The notes beneath the pieces are model-generated. The model had not been told where the DNA came from. It worked only from the letters and a program-made list of their open reading frames with translations, and ran no database searches. From contig DCYM01000197.1 of assembly GCA_002331465.1 (NCBI GenBank), positions 3,229 to 10,610 of the forward strand: DNA of 7,382 bases, given 5' to 3'. A program made the translations under genes and the position numbers. The stretch comes from Candidatus Neomicrothrix sp. UBA2110. GTDB taxonomy: Bacteria > Actinomycetota > Acidimicrobiia > Acidimicrobiales > Poriferisodalaceae. This document shows positions 1-5,996 of this stretch, piece by piece. Within the stretch, counting starts at the first letter, position 1. Each line of letters opens with the position of its first letter.

Positions 1-363
1 GGCGATGGTGGAGCACTCATATATTTGATCGAGACCCCCGACGGGAAAGTGCTGTTTCAGGATACTTCTGGACGATACGACGGGATTATGGAACGCATCA
101 ACCCCGATGTCGCGCTTTTGGCGGCCGCAGGTCGCGGAAACATCAATGGGGAACCGATCCAGGGTTCGTTGGCGCAATTCGTTGCTCAGCAAGTTGAACT
201 ATTGCGCCCCAGAAAGGTCGTGTTTGGGCATCATGACAATTGGATGCCAGGGTTTTCAATTCCGGTCAACACAGAACCCCTCATTGATGCGATACGACAA
301 ATTGACGGTGATGTTGAGGTGTTAGAGCCCGGCTATCTAGCCGCGACAAAAATATTGCCTTGA
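1..363 (+). CDS. MBL-fold metallo-hydrolase, C-terminal part (5' end outside window)
   Basis: The frame is open from the first base and ends in TGA, giving 120 residues; the true start lies upstream. The fragment resembles the C-terminal half of UlaG-like metallo-beta-lactamase-fold hydrolases. A beta-strand LIYLIETPDG leads into QDTSG, whose Asp is a likely metal-bridging residue. AAAGRGN and QGSLAQFV follow, then GHHDNWMPGF, whose histidines fit the last metal-ligand position of the fold. The N-terminal HxHxDH motif would be upstream and cannot be checked. A TTG at 25 is in frame but is an internal Leu, because homology continues upstream of it. The next gene starts 24 bp downstream on the same strand, so the two may be co-transcribed. 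The substrate is unknown; the fold assignment is fairly secure. Confidence 0.8.
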   Translation, partial: GDGGALIYLIETPDGKVLFQDTSGRYDGIMERINPDVALLAAAGRGNINGEPIQGSLAQFVAQQVELLRPRKVVFGHHDNWMPGFSIPVNTEPLIDAIRQIDGDVEVLEPGYLAATKILP

Positions 364-387
364 ACCGGTCAGACTAAGGTTCAAAGC

Positions 388-1476
388 GTGACGACATTTC
401 ATCCGGATCAGATTCGCGAATTCATTTCCCATACCTGTCAGGCGTTAGGCAGCGAGCAAAACGAGGCACGGCTGGTGGCACACCAGTTAGTTGAAGCCAA
501 CCTTGCTGGCCACGACTCCCACGGTGTTGGCATGCTCCCTTCCTATGTGGACGGCGTGGTCAACGGAAAGCTTCAAGTAAATTCCCACCCGACTGTTGTG
601 ACAGATCGTGGGCCACTTCTGACACTTGATGGCCAAGCCGGATTCGGTCAAGTGAACGGGTTCGAAGCCATGCAGATGGGCATTGAACGCGCACAACTTC
701 ACGGCGCAGCGATCGTAGGCCTGCGCAATAGCTACCACATTGGACGAATCGGACATTGGGCGGAACAGTGCGCATCGGCAGGATTCGCGTCGTTTCATCT
801 TGTAAATGTGATCGGACACGCTCCTTTGGTCGCGGCATACGGAGGGGCTGATGCTCGCTTCGGTACAAACCCATTCTGCGCGGCGGTGCCCGGGCGCGAC
901 GGTCGCCCAGGCTTCCTGTTGGATATGGCGACCAGCATCATTGCAGGAGGCAAGGCACGAGTCGCGGCTAACAAAGGCATAAAGGTTCCCCCCAACACCA
1001 TCATCGATGCAGAAGGAAACTTGACCGACGATCCGAACGCTTTGTGGTACACGTCGAAAAGCGGCGAACGTGGGGGCGCTTTAGTTGCTTTCGCGGACCA
1101 CAAAGGATCCGGCTTGGCGATCATGTGCGAGCTTCTTGCAGCAGCGTTATTAGGTGGAGAGACAGCTCACCCAGACAACGCACGGGACGGTCGGATCATC
1201 AACAACATGTTGTCGGTGATCATCGATCCGGCATCGGTCGGTCAAGCCGAGGCCTTCTTCGACGAAATCGAGCGTTACCGGGAATATTTGCTGGAGTCTC
1301 GTTTAAGAGCCGACTGTGAAGAGATGTTCGTTCCGGGGCAACCAGAACAAATAGCTCGGCGCGATCGAGCAGACGGGTTCGAGATAGACACGGTGACCGT
1401 TCAGCAACTACGGACGTGCGCCGCTCGAGTTGGAGTAGCGGAGAGTGAAATTACGAAAATGCTTGGAGAGAATTAG
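388..1476 (+). CDS. Ldh2/malate-lactate dehydrogenase family oxidoreductase, HcxB (YbiC)-like
   Basis: A 362-residue protein, full length for the NAD(P)-dependent Ldh2 (malate/L-lactate/ureidoglycolate dehydrogenase) family, which interconverts 2-hydroxyacids and 2-oxoacids in the cytoplasm. It closely resembles E. coli YbiC/HcxB as I recall it: AGHDSHGVGM around residues 40-49, SYHIGRIGHWAEQ at 115-127 (His117 in the catalytic-histidine position), RFGTNPFC at 157-164, DMATS at 179-183 and the glycine-rich DHKGSGLA at 237-244. The start is GTG at 388, with AAGG at 376-379 eight bases upstream. It follows the MBL-fold gene by 24 bp, probably in one transcript, and is convergent with the alcohol dehydrogenase. 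Which hydroxyacid it uses (lactate, malate, phenyllactate or another) cannot be read from the sequence. The family call is strong. Confidence 0.92.
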   Translation: MTTFHPDQIREFISHTCQALGSEQNEARLVAHQLVEANLAGHDSHGVGMLPSYVDGVVNGKLQVNSHPTVVTDRGPLLTLDGQAGFGQVNGFEAMQMGIERAQLHGAAIVGLRNSYHIGRIGHWAEQCASAGFASFHLVNVIGHAPLVAAYGGADARFGTNPFCAAVPGRDGRPGFLLDMATSIIAGGKARVAANKGIKVPPNTIIDAEGNLTDDPNALWYTSKSGERGGALVAFADHKGSGLAIMCELLAAALLGGETAHPDNARDGRIINNMLSVIIDPASVGQAEAFFDEIERYREYLLESRLRADCEEMFVPGQPEQIARRDRADGFEIDTVTVQQLRTCAARVGVAESEITKMLGEN

Positions 1477-1532
1477 GCAGTCGGAGCTATTGACCACCAT
1501 CTGATTTACCGCGGTTATCTGAATTCGAGATG

Positions 1533-2627
1533 TCAGGCGTCGAAGGAGATGACCGTTCTCGCGACCGTACCTGCCTTCATCCACTCGTAGCCTTCGTTGA
1601 TCTGACCAAGACTTATCGTGGCTGAAACCATCTCGTCTAAAAGGAGACGTCCGTTGAGGTAGAGGTCGATCATCTGGGGAATGTCAGTTCGAAATTGATT
1701 CGACCCCATCATGGACCCTTGAAGTTTCTTCTCGCTAAGAAGATCGATACCGCGGATCTCTAGTTTGCTGTTCGAAGGCACCATCCCGATAACAGTTGCC
1801 GTGCCGCCCATGTCAAGCATCTCGAATGCCTGTTCCGCAGTTTGTTTTAACCCGATTGCCTCAAAGCTGTATTCGACACCGCCCGCAGTCATTTCTTTTA
1901 CCGCAGCCACAACGTCATCAACTTCTGACGCGTTGACGGTGTCCGTAGCACCCATCAATCGGGCGGTGTCCAATTTTTCCGTACTCATATCGACCGCGAT
2001 GATTCGTCCAGCGCCTGCGACACGAGCCCCTTGAATTGCCGAAAGCCCTATTCCTCCGCAGCCAATGACGCAAACCGTTGCTCCTACCGGAACTTTGGCT
2101 GTGCGAACTGCCGCCCCAAAACCAGTCGTCACGCCGCAACCGATCAGGCACGCCTTCTCTAAAGGGACGTCGGGCGTTACTTTGACCAGCCCGTTCTGAT
2201 GTATCAACATTTCTTCGGCAAAACCACCAAGGCGCGCCATTTGATCTACGGGGGTTCCATCCGCTCGTTGAAGACGGGAGGCGGCTTCTTTATCTCGAGA
2301 CGTAGCGCGACCGTTTGTGCACCGATGAGGATTGCCAGACAGGCATTGTCTACATTGACCGCAAAAAATGGAGAGACAAGCGACAACTGGGTCGCCTGGT
2401 TCAACGTATGTCACATCTGTGCCTACTGCTTGCACAATTCCCGCTGACTCGTGTCCCATGACGGCCGGAACACGAGTTCTGAACAGCCCTTCCATGAAAT
2501 GTAAGTCAGAGTGGCAGAGACCCGCTCCGACGGTTTGGATCAAAACTTCTTGCGGCCCTGGTTTGTCAATTACGAGGTCTTCGATAACTAACTCGCCGGG
2601 CTGTTCGCATAACACTGCAGCTTTCAT
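1533..2627 (-). CDS. Zinc-dependent alcohol dehydrogenase (MDR superfamily)
   Basis: A 364-residue medium-chain dehydrogenase, full length. The N-terminal GroES-like domain carries the catalytic zinc ligands Cys38 (GLCHSD) and His59-Glu60 (GHES), with Cys164 (IGCGVTTG) as the third ligand. Four cysteines at 89, 92, 95 and 103 form the structural zinc site. The Rossmann motif IGCGGIG (188-194) and Asp213 at the end of the second strand indicate NAD(H) preference. Overall it resembles the class III-like, mycobacterial-type zinc alcohol dehydrogenases, which oxidise primary alcohols or reduce aldehydes. ATG at 2627 has a good ribosome site (AAAGGGA, 2638-2632) four bases upstream. It is transcribed divergently from the amidotransferase operon across an 87-bp gap. 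Substrate and any unusual cofactor are unknown. Confidence 0.93.
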   Translation of the reverse strand: MKAAVLCEQPGELVIEDLVIDKPGPQEVLIQTVGAGLCHSDLHFMEGLFRTRVPAVMGHESAGIVQAVGTDVTYVEPGDPVVACLSIFCGQCRQCLSGNPHRCTNGRATSRDKEAASRLQRADGTPVDQMARLGGFAEEMLIHQNGLVKVTPDVPLEKACLIGCGVTTGFGAAVRTAKVPVGATVCVIGCGGIGLSAIQGARVAGAGRIIAVDMSTEKLDTARLMGATDTVNASEVDDVVAAVKEMTAGGVEYSFEAIGLKQTAEQAFEMLDMGGTATVIGMVPSNSKLEIRGIDLLSEKKLQGSMMGSNQFRTDIPQMIDLYLNGRLLLDEMVSATISLGQINEGYEWMKAGTVARTVISFDA

Positions 2628-2645
2628 ATCGTCCCTTTGTGTAAA

Positions 2646-2687
2646 ACGCGACCTACGAAGAGCCTATGCATCTCTCGTGAGTCGCGT
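2646..2687. promoter_or_regulatory. Imperfect 42-bp dyad in the divergent intergenic region (candidate operator)
   Basis: The outer arms ACGCGAC (2646-2652) and GTCGCGT (2681-2687) are a perfect 7-bp inverted repeat. Inner arms CGAAGAG (2656-2662) and CTCTCG (2672-2677) pair with one bulged A. Both arm pairs share the centre 2666.5. The dyad occupies the middle of the 87-bp region between two divergent genes, where a regulator site or overlapping promoters would be expected. I could not identify convincing -35/-10 boxes for either direction. It could instead form a hairpin in the leader of the amidotransferase transcript. Confidence 0.4.
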
Positions 2688-2714
2688 CTAGCGGGGCGTC
2701 GTAAGATCGTAGTA

Positions 2715-3437
2715 ATGAGTGTTTCACACAGGCCCGTTCGTTTGGGCTTACTGATACTGGATTCGATAGACCTGCCGCATCGCGCCATAGCGGGCGACTA
2801 TGAACAACTGTTTCGCAATTTGTTCGAAGTAGGTGGTCACGAGATCGTTCCCGTTGACGTTAAGCGTCAGACGTTACCTGCCCACGATGAGTGCGATGGA
2901 TGGATCATTCCCGGTTCGCGACAATCGGTGGTGGATGACGACATTTGGATCTCTCAACTACGAACTTGGACCCGACAGGCTCTCGAAGCTCAGGTGCCGT
3001 TAGCCGGTGTGTGTTTTGGTCACCAACTCATTGCCGCGGAACTCGGTGCTCAAGTCGGTCCCGCCCCAGGTGGATGGAATATCGGCGTGATCGACTACGA
3101 AGTAACGGACAGCCCTCCGTGGCTTAATTTGCCCGGTCGCTACAGTCTCATTGCAAGCCATCAAGACCAAGTTCTGACCGTTTCCTCCGATATGGAGTTA
3201 ATGGCCACTGCTGCTACTTGCCCGGTTGGCGCCTTTACTGTGGGCAGCAACGTGATGTGTGTTCAAGGGCATCCTGAGTTTGTTCCCGCGCTGGCTGCAT
3301 CGCTATATAAGTCTCGTATCGAACGCATCGGCTTAGACGCCGTAGAGAAAGCCCTTGCGACCCTTGAGCAACAGTTGGATCGACACGATGTCGCTCATTG
3401 GCTTTTACAAACGATCTACCAAGGCTCCCCGGCCTAA
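2715..3437 (+). CDS. Type 1 (class I) glutamine amidotransferase domain protein
   Basis: A 240-residue stand-alone class I glutamine amidotransferase, which hydrolyses glutamine and passes ammonia to an acceptor. The triad is visible: Cys100 in the nucleophile elbow AGVCFGHQ, and His186 and Glu188 in QGHPEF. GWIIPGSRQSV at 62-72 matches the conserved strand-loop before the elbow. No synthetase domain is fused, as in GuaA-like or YfeJ-type single-domain members. I chose ATG at 2715 because the first core strand (VRLGLLIL) begins at residue 8. The alternative TTG at 2637 would run through the intergenic dyad. No clear ribosome site precedes 2715. It is the first gene of a plus-strand cluster, 20 bp before the AhpD-like gene. 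The acceptor is unknown; some relatives act on gamma-glutamyl compounds. Confidence 0.85.
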   Translation: MSVSHRPVRLGLLILDSIDLPHRAIAGDYEQLFRNLFEVGGHEIVPVDVKRQTLPAHDECDGWIIPGSRQSVVDDDIWISQLRTWTRQALEAQVPLAGVCFGHQLIAAELGAQVGPAPGGWNIGVIDYEVTDSPPWLNLPGRYSLIASHQDQVLTVSSDMELMATAATCPVGAFTVGSNVMCVQGHPEFVPALAASLYKSRIERIGLDAVEKALATLEQQLDRHDVAHWLLQTIYQGSPA

Positions 3438-3447
3438 CATGGTTTCC

Positions 3448-3452
3448 AGGAG
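3448..3452 (+). promoter_or_regulatory. Ribosome binding site for the AhpD-like selenoprotein gene
   Basis: AGGAG lies five bases before ATG 3458. It supports starting the AhpD-like protein at 3458 rather than at an upstream codon overlapping the amidotransferase. No comparable site precedes the internal ATG at 3713, which argues against the 3' half being a separate gene. Confidence 0.75.
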
Positions 3453-3457
3453 TAGCT

Positions 3458-4030
3458 ATGGCAAATGACCTTGGACATCTTCCCAAAATTGACGAACTTG
3501 ATGACCGTAACCTCGACCGGCTCGAAACTTGGTATGCCAAGGCTTACCAAGATGACAATTTATTTCGAACGTTGGCGAATGACGAAGTAACCCTCAACAT
3601 GTTCCTTGATTGGGTCGCCTTGATGTACGGCGGTACATCCGGGCTCGATCGACACATGATCGAACTTTGTCGAATACGCATGGCGAACGTCAACGAATGT
3701 TTTCATTGAAGCATGGTCAAAAGCGCATCGTTGGTGCGCACCGGCTTAACGGATGAGATCATCGAACAATTGGGTGATTACAGGTCTTCCGACCTCCCGG
3801 CAGCGTGGAAATCGGCGTTAGCCTTTACCGACCACTTGGCGGGTAACCCCAAGGGACCAATTCCAGAAACGCTTTACGTGGAGTTGGGAGAGCATTTCAG
3901 TCAGGCAGAAATTCTTCGGCTCGGAGCGTTGCTGGCTGTCGGGAGCGGCTGGCAGCGGATGATCGAGGCTTTCGGGATACGTCCTGATCATTTTGAGCCT
4001 GGTCAAGACGGTCCGTGGAAGTTTGATTGA
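3458..4030 (+). CDS. AhpD-like / carboxymuconolactone decarboxylase family selenoprotein with CxxU motif (in-frame UGA = Sec84)
   Basis: Read through the in-frame TGA at 3707-3709, this is one 190-residue protein of the AhpD/CMD family, all-helical proteins that include thiol-disulfide-dependent peroxidase partners. Residues 1-83 and 85-190 are in the same frame, and together match one family-length protein. The UGA codes position 84 in CFH-U, where the family has the second Cys of its CxxC redox pair. Cys81 is the partner. Glu69 lies 12 residues before Cys81, the spacing of Glu118-Cys130 in M. tuberculosis AhpD, and His83 matches AhpD His132. The AhpD His137 position is Lys88 here. A SECIS-like hairpin follows the UGA. 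The internal ATG at 3713 has no ribosome site. The TGA at 4028 is taken as the true stop. The main alternative is a pseudogene with a nonsense mutation, which the UGA position and hairpin make less likely. It sits inside a probable operon, 20 bp after the amidotransferase. Substrate is unknown. Confidence 0.85.
3709..3747 (+). promoter_or_regulatory. Candidate bacterial SECIS element for UGA recoding
   Basis: The hairpin lies inside the coding region directly after UGA 3707-3709. The apical stem pairs 3723-3729 (GCGCAUC) with 3733-3739 (GGUGCGC), seven pairs including one G-U, leaving the loop GUU at 3730-3732. Below it, GGU 3715-3717 pairs with ACC 3740-3742, with bases 3718-3722 bulged on the 5' side. 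Lower still, AAGC 3709-3712 pairs with GCUU 3744-3747. Twenty bases separate the UGA from the loop, within the 16-37 nt range described for bacterial SECIS elements, and the loop begins with G followed by U, as SelB recognition usually needs. Pairings were drawn by eye without energy calculation. Confidence 0.75.
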
Positions 4031-4078
4031 GTTCCGTCTAACAAGGCGCTACCAGAATTTTCGATAAGGCGACGAATA

Positions 4079-4906
4079 TTGGTATCTAAAAACGGGCCCT
4101 CGACTTCACTCCAACCAAATTCATCAGTTCCTGATCTGTTGAATTTGCGTCCTGGGAGTCGACGAAATTCTTGGCTGCTCCACGTCACGAAAGAATTGGG
4201 AGGGGCAACCGGCACTTTGCACGGTGGGTGTGCGCTGGCTGCAGTGGCGGTGGCGATGGAAGCCACAAGCGACCGGCCCGTGTCATTTATCAGTGGACAA
4301 TTTCTTTCGCGCGCTCCGCTTGGCTCAACAGTCACCATTGATGTTGATCAACTTGTTGTTGGCAACCGAATTACCCAGGCCGCAGCAACATGCAGTTATG
4401 AGGACGTCGTGGTGCTTCGGGCCTCAGCTGGCCTCGGAGGTCGCGAACTCGGAGTCGACAGGAGTTGGCTCTCTGCCCCCAACGTGCCACCGCCTGAGGA
4501 ATGCCCCCCCAGGGGTCGGACGTCTGAGACCGGCTATTCGTTCACGGACCAGGCAAATATTCGTCTCGCTGGGCAGGAGCCGGGTCAGAAAACTGTTCGC
4601 TACTGGGCACGGTTGCCCGAAAGCCTCGCATCAACGGCACCTGGGTTAATTGCGTTGGCAGACCTGCTCCCCAGTGGCATGCGGGTGAGCCTTGACAGTG
4701 CGTTTCGTGGCTCCAGCCTTGACCACACGGTCCGTATTGCTTCTCTCGTTACATCTGAATGGGTGTTGATGAATATCGAGGCGGCCACCATTCGAAACAG
4801 CATCGGCCACGGTGCGATCCAGTTGTATGCCCAAACGGGGGAGCTTCTGGCTATCGGTAGCCAATCGTTCGCTTTGTCGAAGCTGACCGGAGATCTAGAT
4901 CGATAG
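4079..4906 (+). CDS. Acyl-CoA thioesterase, tandem hotdog (TesB/PaaI-like) family
   Basis: A 275-residue double-hotdog protein predicted to hydrolyse acyl-CoA thioesters in the cytoplasm. The first hotdog contains GGATGTLHGGCALAA (41-55), the helix-capping segment typical of PaaI/TesB-type domains. The second, from about 155 on, has LIALADLLPSG (190-200), SLDHTVRI (213-220), GHGAIQLY (243-250) and IGSQSF (259-264). Asp215, Thr237 and Gln262 align roughly with the Asp-Thr-Gln catalytic residues of E. coli TesB; this is a by-eye alignment. TTG at 4079 is the chosen start, with AAGG (4066-4069) nine bases upstream; no ATG or GTG lies nearby in frame, and recognisable homology begins near residue 18. 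The start is the least certain part. It lies 48 bp after the selenoprotein stop, in the same frame, and 29 bp before DUF1330. The acyl chain preference is unknown. Confidence 0.82.
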   Translation: MVSKNGPSTSLQPNSSVPDLLNLRPGSRRNSWLLHVTKELGGATGTLHGGCALAAVAVAMEATSDRPVSFISGQFLSRAPLGSTVTIDVDQLVVGNRITQAAATCSYEDVVVLRASAGLGGRELGVDRSWLSAPNVPPPEECPPRGRTSETGYSFTDQANIRLAGQEPGQKTVRYWARLPESLASTAPGLIALADLLPSGMRVSLDSAFRGSSLDHTVRIASLVTSEWVLMNIEAATIRNSIGHGAIQLYAQTGELLAIGSQSFALSKLTGDLDR

Positions 4907-4935
4907 GAGCACCGCATGAGCAGGGACAGGAACTG

Positions 4936-5220
4936 ATGACCGCTTACATAATTTTTCAAGGTGACGTAACCGACCCAGACCGTTACGAAACCTATAAACC
5001 ACTCGCCGCTCAGTCGGTCGCGGAACACGACGGCAGGTACCTAGTGCGCGGAGGCTTATGTGTTCCTCTTGAAGGAGCGGCCCCGCGCTCAAGAACAGTC
5101 ATTTTGGAGTTCGATTCCACCGACGCGGCTACGCGATGGTACGAAAGCGCCAGCTATTCATCAGCGCGGCCGATTCGCCAGGCTGCCAGCGAAGGTTCCA
5201 TGTACCTCGTCGAAGGTTGA
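4936..5220 (+). CDS. DUF1330 domain protein (dimeric alpha-beta barrel)
   Basis: A 94-residue protein matching the whole DUF1330 domain, a small ferredoxin-like dimeric alpha-beta barrel of undefined function. Visible family hallmarks are AYIIFQGDVTDPDRYETY at the N-terminus, RYLVRGG at 34-40, PLEG at 44-47, TVILEFDS at 54-61, the RWYESASYSSAR segment at 67-78 and EGSMYLVEG at the C-terminus. ATG 4936 has AGGA (4928-4931) four bases upstream. It is the last gene of the plus-strand cluster, 29 bp after the thioesterase, and ends convergently with the SDR gene. No signal peptide or membrane segment is present, so it is cytoplasmic. DUF1330 proteins often accompany catabolic genes, but no reaction should be assigned here. 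Confidence 0.88.
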   Translation: MTAYIIFQGDVTDPDRYETYKPLAAQSVAEHDGRYLVRGGLCVPLEGAAPRSRTVILEFDSTDAATRWYESASYSSARPIRQAASEGSMYLVEG

Positions 5221-5245
5221 GGCCCTATACCAAATGCTCTCAACC
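5215..5245. terminator. Hairpin across the convergent gene ends, possible bidirectional terminator
   Basis: GGTTGAG (5215-5221) and CTCAACC (5239-5245) form a perfect 7-bp inverted repeat with a 17-nt loop, extendable by one G-T pair. It covers the stop codons of both the DUF1330 gene and the SDR gene and so sits where a shared terminator would be expected. There is no T-tract on either side and the loop is long, so intrinsic termination is uncertain. Confidence 0.35.
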
Positions 5246-5995
5246 CCGCCCAACTAGAGGCATCCCGTTAGCCATTACGGTCATCGTCAAAACATTCGCC
5301 TCTGGGGGTAGCTCGGCCATCATCAACACGGCTTTAGCTACTTCTTCAACGTCCATCGTCGACTCAGCTTCTATCGTGCCGTCAGCTTGAAGTACACCTT
5401 TGGTCATCGCGGCGGTGAGCGGTGTTAGGGCGTTCCCTATATCAATTTGCCCGACGGTAATTCCGTGCACCCGGCCTTCAAGAGCCAACGCCTTAGTCAG
5501 GCCCGTAATCGCATGCTTAGTCGCGGTGTAAGGAGACGAAAATGGCCTAGGCGTTTGAGCCGAAACTGACCCATTATTAATGATCCGACCTCCGGCGGGG
5601 GATTGGCGCTTCATTTGAGCGAAGGCAGCGCGAGCGCAGAGCCAAGAACCAGTCAAGTTCGTGTCCACGACCTGTCGCCACGCGTCTACTGAAAGTTCCT
5701 CGATCGGCAAAGGAGGTGCGCCTATCCCAGCATTATTGAACAAAAGGTCCACCCGCCCGAACGATTCAACTGCGAGTGAGAACAGCCGATCTACATCTGA
5801 TGGGTCGCCAACATCGACTTGAGCAGTTAGACCGGGCTCGTCGAATCCTGCAGCAACGTTTTCGAGTATTTCAGGACGCCTGCCACAAATTATTGTCGAC
5901 CAGCCATTCGATGCGAGTGCCCTCGCCACAGCCGCACCCACCCCCGTACCGCCACCAGTAACTACAGCAACCCGTGGATCTTTAGCCTCTTGCAC
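5240..5995 (-). CDS. SDR family NAD(P)-dependent oxidoreductase
   Basis: A 251-residue classical short-chain dehydrogenase/reductase. Starting from GTG at 5995, the Rossmann motif TGGGTGVG is at 13-20, GRR follows the second strand (an Arg pattern suggesting NADP(H) preference), NNAG is at 87-90, the catalytic Asn at 113 (DTN), Ser143, Tyr156 and Lys160 (YTATK). All catalytic residues are present. The frame extends upstream to ATG 6085, but that would add 30 residues overlapping glnS. GTG 5995 has GGGAGG (6009-6004) eight bases upstream and begins one base after the glnS stop codon, so it is much the better start. This placement implies translational coupling to glnS. The substrate (an alcohol, hydroxyacyl or carbonyl compound) is not evident. 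Its C-terminal end is convergent with the DUF1330 gene. Confidence 0.9.
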   Translation of the reverse strand: MQEAKDPRVAVVTGGGTGVGAAVARALASNGWSTIICGRRPEILENVAAGFDEPGLTAQVDVGDPSDVDRLFSLAVESFGRVDLLFNNAGIGAPPLPIEELSVDAWRQVVDTNLTGSWLCARAAFAQMKRQSPAGGRIINNGSVSAQTPRPFSSPYTATKHAITGLTKALALEGRVHGITVGQIDIGNALTPLTAAMTKGVLQADGTIEAESTMDVEEVAKAVLMMAELPPEANVLTMTVMANGMPLVGRG

Positions 5996-5996
5996 C

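Noticed and set aside
1477..1532. Possible terminator around the ACCGCGGT palindrome between the convergent dehydrogenase genes
   Set aside because: The palindrome has no loop-forming spacer and no T-tract, so an intrinsic terminator is not supported.
2368..2691. 107-residue plus-strand ORF antisense to the alcohol dehydrogenase
   Set aside because: It is a shadow of a well-conserved gene on the other strand and shows no recognisable domain.
2637..2714. N-terminal extension of the amidotransferase from TTG 2637
   Set aside because: The added residues look non-homologous and overlap the intergenic dyad; the core fold begins just after ATG 2715.
3713..4030. A separate 105-residue gene starting at ATG 3713
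   Set aside because: It has no ribosome site, lacks the N-terminal half of the AhpD fold, and continues the upstream frame two codons after the UGA. It is better read as the 3' part of the selenoprotein gene.
4028..4030. A second selenocysteine codon
   Set aside because: It lies at the expected protein end, and the only nearby hairpin (about 4035-4048) is weak with an AACA loop lacking G, unlike a SECIS.
4224..4649. 141-residue plus-strand ORF inside the thioesterase gene
   Set aside because: It is out of frame with a clearly conserved double-hotdog protein and has no family features.
4916..4936. A six-codon minigene (MSRDRN) with GGAG upstream and a stop overlapping the DUF1330 ATG
   Set aside because: It could be a leader peptide for translational coupling, but such short ORFs arise by chance and there is no attenuator-like structure or codon bias to support it.
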